From positions 1,116,001 through 1,180,000 of the forward strand of contig CATNEN010000032.1 of assembly GCA_950097015.1 (NCBI GenBank): 64,000 nucleotides of DNA. The letters run 5' to 3'. Below are positions 1 to 17,324 of this stretch, one piece after another; position 1 is the stretch's first letter; each line of letters opens with the position of its first letter. Source of the DNA: Macrostomum hystrix (lineage: Eukaryota; Platyhelminthes; Macrostomidae). A program made the translations under genes and the position numbers. Under the pieces are notes generated by a model. That model was not told the origin of the DNA. It worked only from the letters and a program-made list of their open reading frames with translations, and searched no databases.

Positions 1-1000
1 CATCCAGCGAGGTTATAGAGCACTCGCTAAGGAACAGTTGAGTGATGCTGGAGCCACCAATCAGGGCGTCATTACTAATGCTGCTTAAGCTGCGACTTCC
101 TCCTAGGTGCAGCAGGTTGAGGCTTGGAAAATTATCAGATGGGAGAAATCCTGAGGGTAGCTGGGACCAGCCAGTGGATTTCAGGATCAAGTTGACAAAC
201 TGGTTGGAGAAGGTGACCGCCTTCAAAGCTGCCGCAAAGTTCTCCACTGGCAAGCCGGGGTTGTCGCCCAGGTCCAAGTTGGTTAGACTTTTAGCCAGTG
301 ACGTCAGCGCCGCCGGCTCCACAGACTTCAAGCCGACAGCGTTCATCTTCAGAGACTTGAGGGAACCAGCTTGGCCGATGGCTGTGAGAGTTGAGTTGGT
401 GAGGCTGCTGAACTTATTCTTCGTGAGGATGAGGGATTGCAGGCTGGTGCAATTTGAATATGACGGCGGTGCCGCATGAGCTTCGCTCAGCTGGTTCTCG
501 TCGACGCCAAGGTGCGTGAGGCTGGAGCCGACATCGTTACACAGTTCTGGCCAATCAGTGAGCTTATTGCGGGTCAGGTACAGTAGTTTGAGACTTCTCA
601 GGCCAACAAGGTCACCGGCTCGGATGCTCTCGAGCTTGTTATCCACAATGTGCAGCTCCAATAGCTGCGAAAGATTAGCCAGTTTGCCGTCAATGCGCTT
701 GATGCTGTTCCTGTTCAGAATGAGGATCTGGGTGTCGGCCGGAATGCCGTCAGGGACGCTGGAGAAGCCAGCTTTTGAGCAGTCGACTTTCTTGAGCGAG
801 GTCTGGTGTTTCCGGATTGCATTACTGCAGTTGCAGTGTGCGGGACAATATTCAGCGCTGTCCGACGTGTCTTCTAAATCAGGATTGTCAAGGAACGCAG
901 TCGGGCCGATCAGCGCTAGGACTAGCAGGGCGCAGAAGACAATGACGGAAACTCCGGATAGCTTAGTGAGAGGTCTGCAGAGTATCAATGCGCAGGCCAT
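1..1000 (-). CDS. Leucine-rich-repeat protein, first coding exon (partial)
   Basis: The minus strand is open from an ATG at 1000 to the window edge, giving 333 residues and continuing outside. Residues about 18-33 form a hydrophobic stretch (VSVIVFCALLVLALIG), a signal peptide or signal anchor, so the product is secreted or on the cell surface. Cysteines at about 52, 56, 58 and 74 form an LRR N-terminal cap (CPAHCNC then VDCS). From residue 90 on, about eight leucine-rich repeats follow, with motifs such as LILNRNSI, LELHIVDNKL, LKLLYLTRNKL, LILTKNKF, LTNLDLGDNP and LNLLHLGG. There is no in-frame ATG just upstream, which supports this start. The family includes receptors and adhesion proteins (Slit, Toll and LRR-TM types); without the C-terminal half I cannot say which. 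Plus-strand open frames here are antisense shadows. Confidence 0.85.
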   Translation of the reverse strand, partial: MACALILCRPLTKLSGVSVIVFCALLVLALIGPTAFLDNPDLEDTSDSAEYCPAHCNCSNAIRKHQTSLKKVDCSKAGFSSVPDGIPADTQILILNRNSIKRIDGKLANLSQLLELHIVDNKLESIRAGDLVGLRSLKLLYLTRNKLTDWPELCNDVGSSLTHLGVDENQLSEAHAAPPSYSNCTSLQSLILTKNKFSSLTNSTLTAIGQAGSLKSLKMNAVGLKSVEPAALTSLAKSLTNLDLGDNPGLPVENFAAALKAVTFSNQFVNLILKSTGWSQLPSGFLPSDNFPSLNLLHLGGSRSLSSISNDALIGGSSITQLFLSECSITSLD

Positions 1001-1055
1001 ATCTGCTGTACAGGTACCGTATGAAAGGTTTGGGCAGTTAGATTTGTGAACTGCA

Positions 1056-1410
1056 GCTGGATCTGCAGCTAGAATCGCAGCTAGAATCGCAGCTAGAATC
1101 GCAGCTGGATCTGCAGCTAGAATCGCAGCTGGATCTGCAGCTGGATCCGCAGCTAGAATCGCAGCTGGATCTGCAGCTAGAATCGCAGCTGGATCTGCAG
1201 CTGGATCCGCAGCTAGAATCGCAGCTGGATCTGCAGCTGGATCCGCAGCTAGAATCGCAGCTGGATCTGCAGCTGGATCCGCAGCTAGAATCGCAGCTGG
1301 ATCTGCAGCTGGATCCGCAGCTAGAATCGCAGCTGGATCTGCAGCTGGATCCGCAGCTAGAATTGCAGCTGGATCTGCAGCTGGATCCGCAGCTAGAATC
1401 GCAGCTGGGT
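1056..1410. repeat. 12-bp minisatellite with CAGCTG motifs
   Basis: About 29 copies of two alternating 12-bp units, GCAGCTGGATCT (or C) and GCAGCTAGAATC, end about 55 bp upstream of the LRR gene start codon. The first unit carries a palindromic CAGCTG E-box core, so the array is a dense cluster of potential bHLH sites. Whether any protein binds there is unknown. Confidence 0.95.
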
Positions 1411-1943
1411 CTATTTTTCTAAGGAATGACTTCAGTTAGAGTGTTCAATATTGTTTAACTGCTAAGAAAGATATTACATTTTTCTCGCGAGAATAAAATG
1501 CAATGAGTTACAATAGCCTCTGTACTTACCTATCTGTTGGTCTTGCAAAACAGTTGTCGCTTATATAAATTGTAATTTGAGATCAGTTAAAGCCGGCCGA
1601 GTTTCTACCCGGAGTTGGCACACAGATTTATTTTATGCCGAATCACTTGGCCAAAATTTCTTGGAAAATCAGCCCTGGCAGAGAGGCTACTTTTAGATCA
1701 ATGTACTCAACGAGAATGTGCAATTTATTTCCTGGAATACTAGATTGTTCAGCTGTTGTTTAGAAATTAATCGCGTCACAATTATAAATAGAATTTTCGT
1801 TTTACGAGGTAGCCATTTGTACATTCGGTCATTTATAGCTAGCATCTAGTATCTATTTGCTAGCTATAGAAGTTCATAAGTTTAGTTTAAGAGAAAAACC
1901 TATTAATAAAAACACAAGATTGATGCTAAAATACTGAGCTCTT
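1411..1943. other. AT-rich non-coding stretch
   Basis: Unique AT-rich sequence with no exon-like frame on either strand. It lies between the 12-bp array and the GC-rich LTR-like block. I see no recognisable element in it. Confidence 0.6.
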
Positions 1944-1944
1944 G

Positions 1945-2990
1945 TAGTGTCAGCTTGTTTGCCCTTCTATCTCCCCGTGTTATTATTCAGTACTTATTTT
2001 TAGACACGTGCATTTTGCTAAGAGTTCACCCACGCCAAGCCGGGCCGGACCAGCTGGGGGAACGGACGCCCACCACCCCGCTAGCGCTACCCCTGGGCTA
2101 CGGTCCCGGCCAATCAGCGAGCGACCCGGCCTCACTACCTGTCTACCCTCGGCAAGAAGCGACCCCGGGGCTCAGAACGGCGGTCGCAAGTCTACCGTGA
2201 TTTGTCGCCTTGGCTCAAGCTACAGCCAGGCATCCACCTCGCCGATCGACCTAATTTGGGGTTAAAATGTCTCTATAAAAGGAAGCGTGTTTTTGCAGTG
2301 ACTTTTATCGTTCTCCGCAATTCGCCTCACACTGTGAGAAGCACGTGCAAACCAGTCCACTTGTTTTGTCTCTCCCCGCCCGACCACGCTCCGCTTGTTC
2401 AGTTAGGTAGCTTTCGGCGCTACGCGTCTTGAGAGTGCGCCGCTGACAAGGGTGGTCTAGATAGGCGCTTGTTGTCGAAGTCAGTACGTACTCTCTTCGG
2501 AGACTCCGCCGTCAGGCAGAAGGAGTGCCAACCGATAGGATCTGTCGGGGCAGCGCTGATAGCAGAGACAACCAGAGCCTCTCGGGAAGACTAGGGCGCG
2601 GATTAGGCCAGTTTAAGTAAAATTGTTATATCCAAATTGTTAGACCAGACTTGCTTCTCACTGTGAGCGCGCTATAATTTATTTCCGTGTGAACATCTAT
2701 TCTGTCAGTATAACTTTTAAGTCAAGTAAACGATATTCAAAGTAATTCCTATTCGTATCTGGAATCTTAGTCACAGCCGATTAACTCACTCCCAATCAAT
2801 TTATTCGAGTCTTCGCGTTCATGCTGTGTTATTCTTTTTCATTGGGAGTTTCGCCGGGCCGGCCGGAGGACGACACGCGGGTCTCATCGCTTATCTATTC
2901 CACTTCGCTCGCTACCGCAGTCTCTAACGCTATTTAATTCCAGATTCCCTGCTGCTATTGAAACGATTGGTAGGACACCGACCCCGGTGA
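1945..2990 (+). mobile_element. Possible solo LTR or Pol II promoter block
   Basis: A sharply bounded, more GC-rich segment in AT-rich surroundings begins near TGTAGTGTCAGC and ends near GGTAGGACA, resembling TG...CA LTR ends. It contains a good TATA box (CTCTATAAAAGG, 2271-2282) followed by a region dense in short GC-rich words, as in the U3-R-U5 layout of LTR retrotransposons. I could not find a matching 5-bp target duplication, and no second copy or gag/pol frame lies nearby. It could instead be the promoter and 5' region of an unrecognised plus-strand transcript. The call rests on composition and promoter-like signals only. Confidence 0.35.
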
Positions 2991-4250
2991 ATAGTGAATA
3001 GTCGCTAGCTTTAAATTCCTCACGCTCCAGCTAGGACATTCATTTTATTACACTCTGCCATCTTATCCATGCACTTTTTGTATAATTTTCCCTTGCCTGT
3101 CCCTATTTCGCGGGTGTGAGCCTTTGACAAGCATTCCGCTACCCAATAACGCGCATGTGGGATGCATGTTTTTGTCCAAGAACGCGTGTTATTATCCATA
3201 GACAATGTTTTATCGACTTTATAAAAAAGCTGATTTCGTAACGATAAATAATTATGATAATAAAAAATTACTATCAAATCACGCAGATTCTTGTAGTTAA
3301 TCAACAGCGGAATAATTTTTCCTCTGGTTGTCATTCAGGCTCGTTGGAAAAAAAGAATTTTATTTACTACTCATTCCTTTGCTCTCTCTTCTCTTCTGAC
3401 GTGGACATGACACAGAAACCCTGGCTTGTCAGTTAAATTAGTTTATGGCTTAATTCACACCCTCTCTTTTCAGTTAAAATTGTCTATGGCCATTTACTCT
3501 CCACCACCGATAACTTCTGCCGAGACTGCGAGTTATATTGCCTTTCCAGACCATAGACTACTAGTCTGAAAGGAAACACTAGTCAATGCACTCATCTGCA
3601 TCCCAACTGCAGAATAATATACCATTATCCATTAAGTCCGAATAAATGCATTTTCTCTCATTGTTTTAACGTAGCCGCTCAAAATCGCTGCACTCTACTC
3701 ACAGTAAAGCAGTAAGGAAGCGAAACTATACTTATAAACGATTGCCAAAAATCATCAAGCGTTATAGTAATTGCGCAGTCAAGTGTGTATTAACGGCCAG
3801 TGAAAAATAGCAATTATCTTCTGCTAAAAATTCAACAGGATTAGAATATTAGATCTCATCTGTATCTTGATTATCTTCTTCAAAAAAGGCTGCCTGATTA
3901 AAGACAACATGTTTTCAGCCTAAGAACCCTTCTTTATCTGTTTAAGGTATAATTTGTGCATTTCGAGTATATTTTTAATCAAACAAAATGCTACTCGATA
4001 CAGAGCTCGTGACAATGAGCTCGTTTGCAAGATTTTCTTTTAAGAAAATAAGATTTAAGATTTAAGATAAGCCGAGCAATAACCAATCGACATCCTGTCA
4101 AACAGTATCCTGGCCCCAGGCCAGCCAATAGGATTGCGACAAAAACTCCGCTACAGATAAATGCTCCAATTTTGCTGCTAACGAGGACCAGCAACATAGT
4201 CAGGTGCTCACCGCAATCGCAGTAAATTATTTCTATAATCAAAGCAAGCC
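2991..4250. other. Non-coding upstream region of the GPCR gene
   Basis: AT-rich sequence without recognisable repeats or exons. A 104-codon minus-strand frame at 3020-3334 has no family-like motif and is probably chance. Regulatory DNA for the GPCR gene starting at 4251 may lie here, but I can point to no specific site. Confidence 0.5.
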
Positions 4251-10436
<6,186 letters not shown>

Positions 10437-10990
10437 GATTAAAACAAGCATGTTGCTATGGCAACGGTGCATTGGCCTCATAATTGCCATGAACTACTGT
10501 CAGACTTTAAAATCTGTAGCTTAAATGTCAATAATTTGTTTAATCCCGATTGCAATTCCACATTTTTCCTCATTTGTTTTTTATAGGAATCAATCATTTG
10601 AACTCTCTAAATTATATGCGCTCGTTACCTTATTGCTTAGTTTTTAGATATTACAATTTAAGTCTAGTTGAAATTCCCAAACTATAATAGTGTCCCTGAA
10701 TATTAACTAACTGTATTTATATCGACGTTACCAAACAGCTTGTTGATCTTCTTCATCGGCAAATAATTAAAATGCTTCAATGAGACACTGTAACAAAAAA
10801 ATACAAATTTCTACAAAAAATGCTGTCATCAAACCCGATTTGTACATTACATACTAATGTATGTATGCTTTGTTATTCTAACGACTTAAACCTCAAGCAC
10901 CAACAGTTAAATTGCGGCGAGCTAAACCATTTTTTCACAAAGATAAAAAACTGGCGATTAATTCTTTCATATCTCAGAGATGAGAAATGA
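10437..10990 (+). other. GPCR 3' untranslated and flanking region
   Basis: AT-rich sequence following the GPCR stop codon, with no coding frame. I find no canonical AATAAA in the first 450 bases, so the 3' end is uncertain. Confidence 0.45.
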
Positions 10991-11905
10991 CCATTGAGGA
11001 TCTCGAATGACACTCAGTGGCCTTGAATGACACTCAGTGACCTCGAATGACACTCAGTGACCTCGAATGACACTCAGTGACCTCGAATGACACTCAGTGA
11101 CCTCGAATGACACTCAGTGACCTCGAATGACACTCAGTGACCTCGAATGACACTCAGTGACCTCGAATGACACTCAGTGACCTCGAATGACACTCAGTGA
11201 CCTCGAATGACACTCAGTGACCTCGAATGACACTCAGTGACCTCGAATGACACTCAGTGACCTCGAATGACACTCAGTGACCTCGAATGACACTCAGTGA
11301 CCTCGAATGACACTCAGTGACCTCGAATGACACTCAGTGACCTCGAATGACACTCAGTGACCTCGAATGACACTCAGTGACCTCGAATGACACTCAGTGA
11401 CCTCGAATGACACTCAGTGACCTCGAATGATACTCAGTGACCTCGAATGATACTCAGTGATCTCGAATGACACCCAGTGATCTCGAATGACACTCAGTGA
11501 TCTCGAATGACACTCAATGATCTCGAATGACACTCAGTGATCTCGAATGACACCCAGTGACCTCGAATGACACTCAGTGATCTCGAATGATACTCAGTGA
11601 TCTCGAATGACACCCAGTGATCTCGAATGACACTCAGTGATCTCGAATGATACTCAGTGATCTCGAATGACACTCAGTGATCTCGAATGACACCCAGTGA
11701 CCTCGAATGACACCCAGTGATCTCGAATGACACTCAGTGATCTCGAATGACACCCAGTGACCTCGAATGACACTCAGTGATCTCGAATGACACCCAGTGA
11801 CCTCGAATGATACTCAGTGATCTCGAATGACACCCAGTGATCTCGAATGACACCCAGTGATCTCGAATGACACTTAGTGATCTCGAATGACACTCAATAA
11901 TCTTG
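10991..11905. repeat. 20-bp minisatellite
   Basis: About 45 copies of a CTCGAATGACACTCAGTGAC unit. The first half of the array is almost perfectly uniform while the second half carries recurring variants (CACCC, TACTC, GATC), indicating recent homogenisation of one side. Confidence 0.97.
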
Positions 11906-12838
11906 AAAGTCAATATACCGTCTGCCGGGTCGCATTTAATTTCAAGGCGGAGTAATAGCAGCTGGTGCCTCAGCTTGGCACAAGCTGGAGTCAGTGCAGC
12001 AGCAGCAGCAGCAGCAGCAGGTTTTGCTCTCTGTTGTCTGGTTATCTATGATCTCTCCCAATCGAATAAACAATTTACTGGCCAGCACACGCGGTAGGAA
12101 GTCGCATTCCGTACTCCACTGAACGTGTGCACCCGGATTCAACAAAATCAGGTCAGACCAGAGACCAGAAGCCGGCTGGAAAAATCCAGCCTCAACCAGA
12201 CAAAAAGTTTTTCTTGCCCAAAATCAAAGCTGGTTCTTTGCAGCCTGCCAGACGAAATTATATTAGCCATCTCTCTCTCGCTGTCGATAATTCAGTTTCT
12301 CTTGGTTGACTGCCTGGAGAATAAATGAGCCAATGGTCCCTTGGTCCATGATTAACTATGTCGTTGTGTTTGGGCCCCCTTTTTGTAAGAGTTCTGTTTG
12401 AGATTGGAGCAAAAAGTTAAATCATCTTTGATTTTTGCTTCGGGGAGTGCGGTATAGCACCTGCTAGTAGGAGGAAGAACGAGCGTAGGTGTATTTTGCT
12501 ATTCAGGTATTCATTATTTTAGTGAGCTTAACCGGTGGCCTTGATTTCATTCGTCTTTGAAATTCAAGTAACAAATTTTATAAGGGATACGAATCAAGAG
12601 ATTCTACTTCTCATATCTTCCGATTGCTTAAAATAAAAGTTCATTTACTATAGTGCATTAAGCCGAAAAGACTCAAGCGCCAAGAAAGATAAATTGTCAT
12701 TTTATTAAACCAAAAGTTTTAATTACGATGCGCTTTGATTATGAGCAACGATCTTAAAAAATTGACCTTTATGTTATAATAATTACTTAGTTCTGGGTAG
12801 ACGGGTTTAGACTCTCTAATCCACTTTACTGATAGAAT
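11906..12838. other. Non-coding spacer with a short CAG run
   Basis: Contains eight CAG triplets near 11996-12019. Short open frames (60-67 codons) around it have no recognisable motif. Nothing else is identifiable. Confidence 0.5.
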
Positions 12839-13905
12839 GCAGGCGTCAGCCCTAGGCCCTAAATGTACATCCACAGCGGGGGTAGGCAGGAGTTAAGACC
12901 TTTTATATCCACTTTACTGATAGAAAGGCGTCAGCCCCAGGCCCTAAATGTACATCCACAGCGGGGGTAGGCAGGAGTTAAGACCTTTTATATCCACTTT
13001 ACTGATAGAAAGGCGTCAGCCCCAGGCCCTAAATGTACATCCACAGCGGGGGTAGGCAGGAGTTAAGACCTTTTATATCCACTTTACTGATAGAAAGGCG
13101 TCAGCCCCAGGCCCTAAATGTACATCCACAGCGGGGGTAGGCAGGAGTTAAGACCTTTTATATCCACTTTACTGATAGAATGCAGGCGTCAGCCCTAGGC
13201 CCTAAATGTACATCCACAGCGGGGGTAGGCAGGAGTTAAGACCTTTTATATCCACTTTACTGATAGAAAGGCGTCAGCCCCAGGCCCTAAATGTACATCC
13301 ACAGCGGGGGTAGGCAGGAGTTAAGACCTTTTATATCCACTTTACTGATAGAATGCAGGCGTCAGCCCTAGGCCCTAAATGTACATCCACAGCGGGGGTA
13401 GGCAGGAGTTAAGACCTTTTATATCCACTTTACTGATAGAAAGGCGTCAGCCCCAGGCCCTAAATGTACATCCACAGCGGGGGTAGGCAGGAGTTAAGAC
13501 CTTTTATATCCACTTTACTGATAGAAAGGCGTCAGCCCCAGGCCCTAAATGTACATCCACAGCGGGGGTAGGCAGGAGTTAAGACCTTTTATATCCACTT
13601 TACTGATAGAAAGGCGTCAGCCCCAGGCCCTAAATGTACATCCACAGCGGGGGTAGGCAGGAGTTAAGACCTTTTATATCCACTTTACTGATAGAAAGGC
13701 GTCAGCCCCAGGCCCTAAATGTACATCCACAGCGGGGGTAGGCAGGAGTTAAGACCTTTTATATCCACTTTACTGATAGAAAGGCGTCAGCCCCAGGCCC
13801 TAAATGTACATCCACAGCGGGGGTAGGCAGGAGTTAAGACCTTTTATATCCACTTTACTGATAGAAAGGCGTCAGCCCCAGGCCGTAAATGTACATCCAC
13901 AGGGG
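12839..13905. repeat. 85-bp tandem repeat
   Basis: About 12.5 copies of an 85-bp unit (87 bp in copies with TGCAGGCG instead of AGGCG). Unit starts at 12927, 13012 and 13097 confirm the period. Each unit includes AAATGTACATCC, GCGGGGGTAGGCAGG and TATATCCACTTTACTG. The two length variants are interspersed, pointing to unequal exchange. Confidence 0.97.
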
Positions 13906-15019
13906 GAAGGAGTGAAGCCTCGCTGTGTACATTATAGATAGGAAAGCGCTATCCGGCCCCCTGGCATTATTATTGATTTTATTAAGCATGAATAATGTAC
14001 ATTTAAGTCGCTACTCGTACTGTTTTATACTCAATGGGTGGATCGGAAACCGTAAGTCAGTCTACTAGGTCTAGTCTAGGCGCCAACGTCATGGGGCCGC
14101 TGATCTCGCAAATGAATGGATCAGCACAATCCAGTCTCAAGGTGGATTCTTCTTGCAATTAATCAGTTAAGAAATTCCGGGACAATATCCATTTAAAACT
14201 AATCGCGGCAATAAATTATTATCAAATATCTAGGCCCATCCAGTTCGCATCAATCACCTGAGCAGGCAATCTCCGACTCGCAGTGCAGCATTACTGAATT
14301 AGAAATTCAACTCAACCAGCTGGCCCTGAAGTTTCACATGGCGTGTCAGAAAAGTAAAGTTGAAAGCAGAACAAACTATAGAAGAAGAGGATAAGCTATG
14401 AGTTTCTCTGGGCATTGTCAAACAGTAAGTTTATAGTAGCTCTTCTACTGAAGCCGGGCAGAGCGAGGAGTGGAAATGGGGTCGGGAAACATGACAAACT
14501 AGGGGATAATACCACAGTGGGCTTGGATGGGGAAGTGGACAATCTGGCCTGGCCGCAACGTGATGCTGGCCTCGCCAACTACACAACCGCGGGCTCCCCC
14601 ACTCAGCTGCTGCGGCCTCTTATTGGTAAAGAAACTGAGAGATCTACTTTTCTCATCGTTTTTGCCTCGCCATGGCGGCTGTGGATCTATTCAAGCCTAT
14701 GGATTCGCTCTGAAAATATTCTGTCTGACCAGTCATCAGCTTTAGAGGACATATTAGGCAACTGTTGCTTTTGAACTTGTTCTGTCAAAAAGCAGTCAGC
14801 TGACTGCTGTGTGTATTGTCAGCTGAAGCAGATGCCCTTTCAATTCTTACAGACCGGGTATGTTAAGGATTCTTACACGAGGATACAGAATGTGAAAATT
14901 CGAGCATACACTTTGCATAGGATAACTAATAAAAACTGCCTCACAATTCATAAGGCTAGTGAAGTGCATGCGCTTTTACGAGTACTGAAATTGAGATGAG
15001 AGATGACACCCAGCCTAGT

Positions 15020-15125
15020 TGGGCCAGACGTACTCAATGCCACTCAATAACACAAATTGCATGGCCTTCTTGGCTGAGATTCGAACTCCGGACCTTTCAG
15101 TCACAATTCCGAAGCTCTTTTCAAG
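15020..15125 (-). mobile_element. Possible SINE/tRNA relic
   Basis: On the minus strand the stretch reads GGTCCGGAGTTCGAATCTC, close to a tRNA T-arm/B box, preceded by an arm-like segment. No intact cloverleaf or SINE tail is visible, so this is a decayed fragment at best. Confidence 0.4.
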
Positions 15126-15130
15126 CTACA

Positions 15131-15300
15131 AGTAACTAATGTACTCAAGCATGTCTGCTTGTAAACAAGTACGTTTGGTGGTACTCAAGTACGTTTGCTT
15201 GTACCTAAGAACGTTTGATGGTACTCAAGTACATTTGCAGGTTCTCTAGTGCATTTGCTGGTAATGAGGTACGTCTGCTGGTTCTCAAGTACGTATTCTG
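15131..15300. repeat. Degenerate ~20-bp minisatellite
   Basis: Eight or so diverged units built on ACTCAAGTACGTTTGCTGGT. Divergence between units is much higher than in neighbouring arrays, so it is an old array. Confidence 0.8.
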
Positions 15301-16168
15301 GAAATCGCGGGCAGTATAGTGCAAGTACCGAGTGAAAAAAAGTGATCACCCATTGTTTCGTTATAAATGAAAGGATCGCGGCAGGAAATCCTGTAAGGAG
15401 CCGCTGCGAGAGAAGAGTTGGCCTCACTGTCAGACAATGCCATTTCGGCTTAACAAGAGAATGCATGCTCTGAAATCGAAGGCACTATCGAAGGCACACC
15501 GCCTGCCTCTAAATTTGTTTCATTCAAAGCGACTCGGAACTTTCCTGTTTCCTTCCGCTTCGAACTTTTCTCTTCTGCACAGGAAGCTGGAGGAAAAGGC
15601 GCTGCCTTTAAGCCTGCTTTTGTTGGCTTTCTGGGTTGTACTGCTTTGCCGCATTCATAGCTGTGTTTATAAAATGATTTAATTCGCTCGCCTCCTATTG
15701 AAAGTAGAAATGTGAGTATTTTTCGCATTCGCATCAAGTAGGGTATCCTTGCCGCGGGTACGGAGGACTATGCGCATCGTCTGGAAATATTCAGGCGGAA
15801 AAAGTAAAAATCTTCCTAATTATCTGAGATTCAATGTCCGCTGCTAATTTTCAAAGCCGAAGTCTAAAACGCATCCGGTTAATAAATAATTCAAAGCCAA
15901 GCCTGCCCAGCAGTCACGCGATACCCGAGGAGCCTGTCAGAATCCAATCAATACCCACGGATTCGCAGTCCAATGACGCGTAAATCACTTTTTTCAAATA
16001 TAATTCTACTTCAAATTAGTCTGGCTCGTTTATTGATTAAAATCTATCTTGTATCTCTGTTGTAACAGAATGTCGCTTTTTTCTGGCCGTTCGGTTTGTT
16101 CAGATACAATTCGCATTCATGAGCAGCTGGAATGACCTCATTGTCTCTAACTCAGGACTACAAGTATT

Positions 16169-16890
16169 TTATCTCCCCTGAATCTTTCCCTCAGTCTCCC
16201 ATCTCCACCCTGAATCTTTCCCTCAGTCTCCCATCTCCCCTGAATCTTTCCCTCAGTCTCCCATCTCCACCCTGAATCTTTCCCTCAGTCTCCCATCTCC
16301 ACCCTGAATCTTTCCCTCAGTCTCCCATCTCCCCTGAATCTTTCCCTCAGTCTCCCATCTCCACCCTGAATCCTTCCCTCAGTCTCCCATCTCCACCCTG
16401 AATCTTTCCCTCAGTCTCCCATCTCCACCCTGAATCTTTCCCTCAGTCTCCCATCTCCCCTGAATCTTTCCCTCAGTCTCCCATCTCCTGAATCTTTCCC
16501 TCAGTCTCCCATCTCCACCCTGAATCTTTCCCTCAGTCTCCCATCTCCACCCTGAATCTTTCCCTCAGTCTCTCATCTCCCCTGAATCATTCCCTCAGTC
16601 TCCCATCTCCCCTGAATCTTTCCCTCAGTCTCCCATCTCCCCTGAATCTTTCCCTCAGTCTCCCATCTCCACCCTGAATCATTCCCTCAGTCTCCCATCT
16701 CCCTGAATCATTCCCTCAGTCTCCCATCTCCCCTGAATCTTTCCCTCAGTCTCCCATCTCCCCTGAATCTTTCCCTCAGTCTCCCATCTCCCTGAATCTT
16801 TCCCTCAGTCTCCCATCTCCACCCTGAATCATTCCCTCAGTCTCCCATCTCCTGAATCATTCCCTCAGTCTCCCATCTTCCTGAATCTCC
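16169..16890. repeat. 26- to 31-bp minisatellite
   Basis: About 25 units of the form CCTGAATCTTTCCCTCAGTC plus TCCCATCTCC, with an optional CACC spacer giving the length variation. It lies about 0.4 kb upstream of the Scratch-family gene. Confidence 0.95.
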
Positions 16891-17114
16891 CTTTAGTTTG
16901 ACTGTATTGAATGCTATATGGCAGATGGTTCTGTAAAAAGAGGGCTATTATCACTTAGATTACCAAGCGATTAACAGCGAGACTGAACAATGGATTGTCT
17001 TGGAAGATAATCGTTGGAAAAACTGACACCTCTATTAGTAACGGCATTCGCTAGTGAAGGCTCTGAGAATCTTCTTAATTTCGCTGTTGCTTGAGTGGCT
17101 GGGCACTGAGCGAC

Positions 17115-17324
17115 AACCTCATTGGCTGGCGGGGGCGGACAGCTCAGACCCTGAAACTCAAGCCCACTGGATCCCATCCACAAGCTCGGGCCCAACCCCC
17201 GCCGTCCATTAGCGGCATAAGAGCCCCAAACTAGCACCGACTCACACTGGAGTCTGAAACCCATTTATCAATTTCTCGAACGGGCTGAAAGCGCCGGTTT
17301 TTGCCTGAACTCCGTTGAAGCACA
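17115..17324 (+). promoter_or_regulatory. Probable promoter/5' region of the Scratch-family gene
   Basis: Just upstream of the start codon at 17325 lies an inverted CCAAT box (ATTGG at 17121) directly followed by a GC box (GGGGGCGGAC, 17131-17140). This pairing is typical of Pol II proximal promoters (NF-Y and Sp/KLF sites). An in-frame TGA lies shortly before the ATG, which fixes the start of this frame. The transcription start site itself is not identifiable. Confidence 0.5.

Larger units (their letters stand above)
13906..16165. other. Intergenic region without a supported gene
   Basis: Several short frames occur (14415-14774 plus, 15437-15682 plus, 15450-15737 minus), but none has domains, splice context or family motifs. 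A tRNA-like relic lies at about 15020-15125 and a degenerate array at 15131-15300. The rest is unique sequence. Confidence 0.5.

Noticed and set aside
42..1049. Plus-strand frames of 145 and 177 codons
   Set aside because: They are antisense to the LRR exon; the minus strand shows LRR cap and repeat motifs, the plus strand none.
3020..3334. 104-codon minus-strand frame
   Set aside because: AT-rich, no homology-like motif, no neighbouring exons.
10991..13905. CRISPR-like regular repeats
   Set aside because: The units are contiguous tandem repeats without unique spacers, in a eukaryotic window.
14415..14774. 119-codon plus-strand frame
   Set aside because: No recognisable domain, no splice partners and no upstream promoter features; likely chance.
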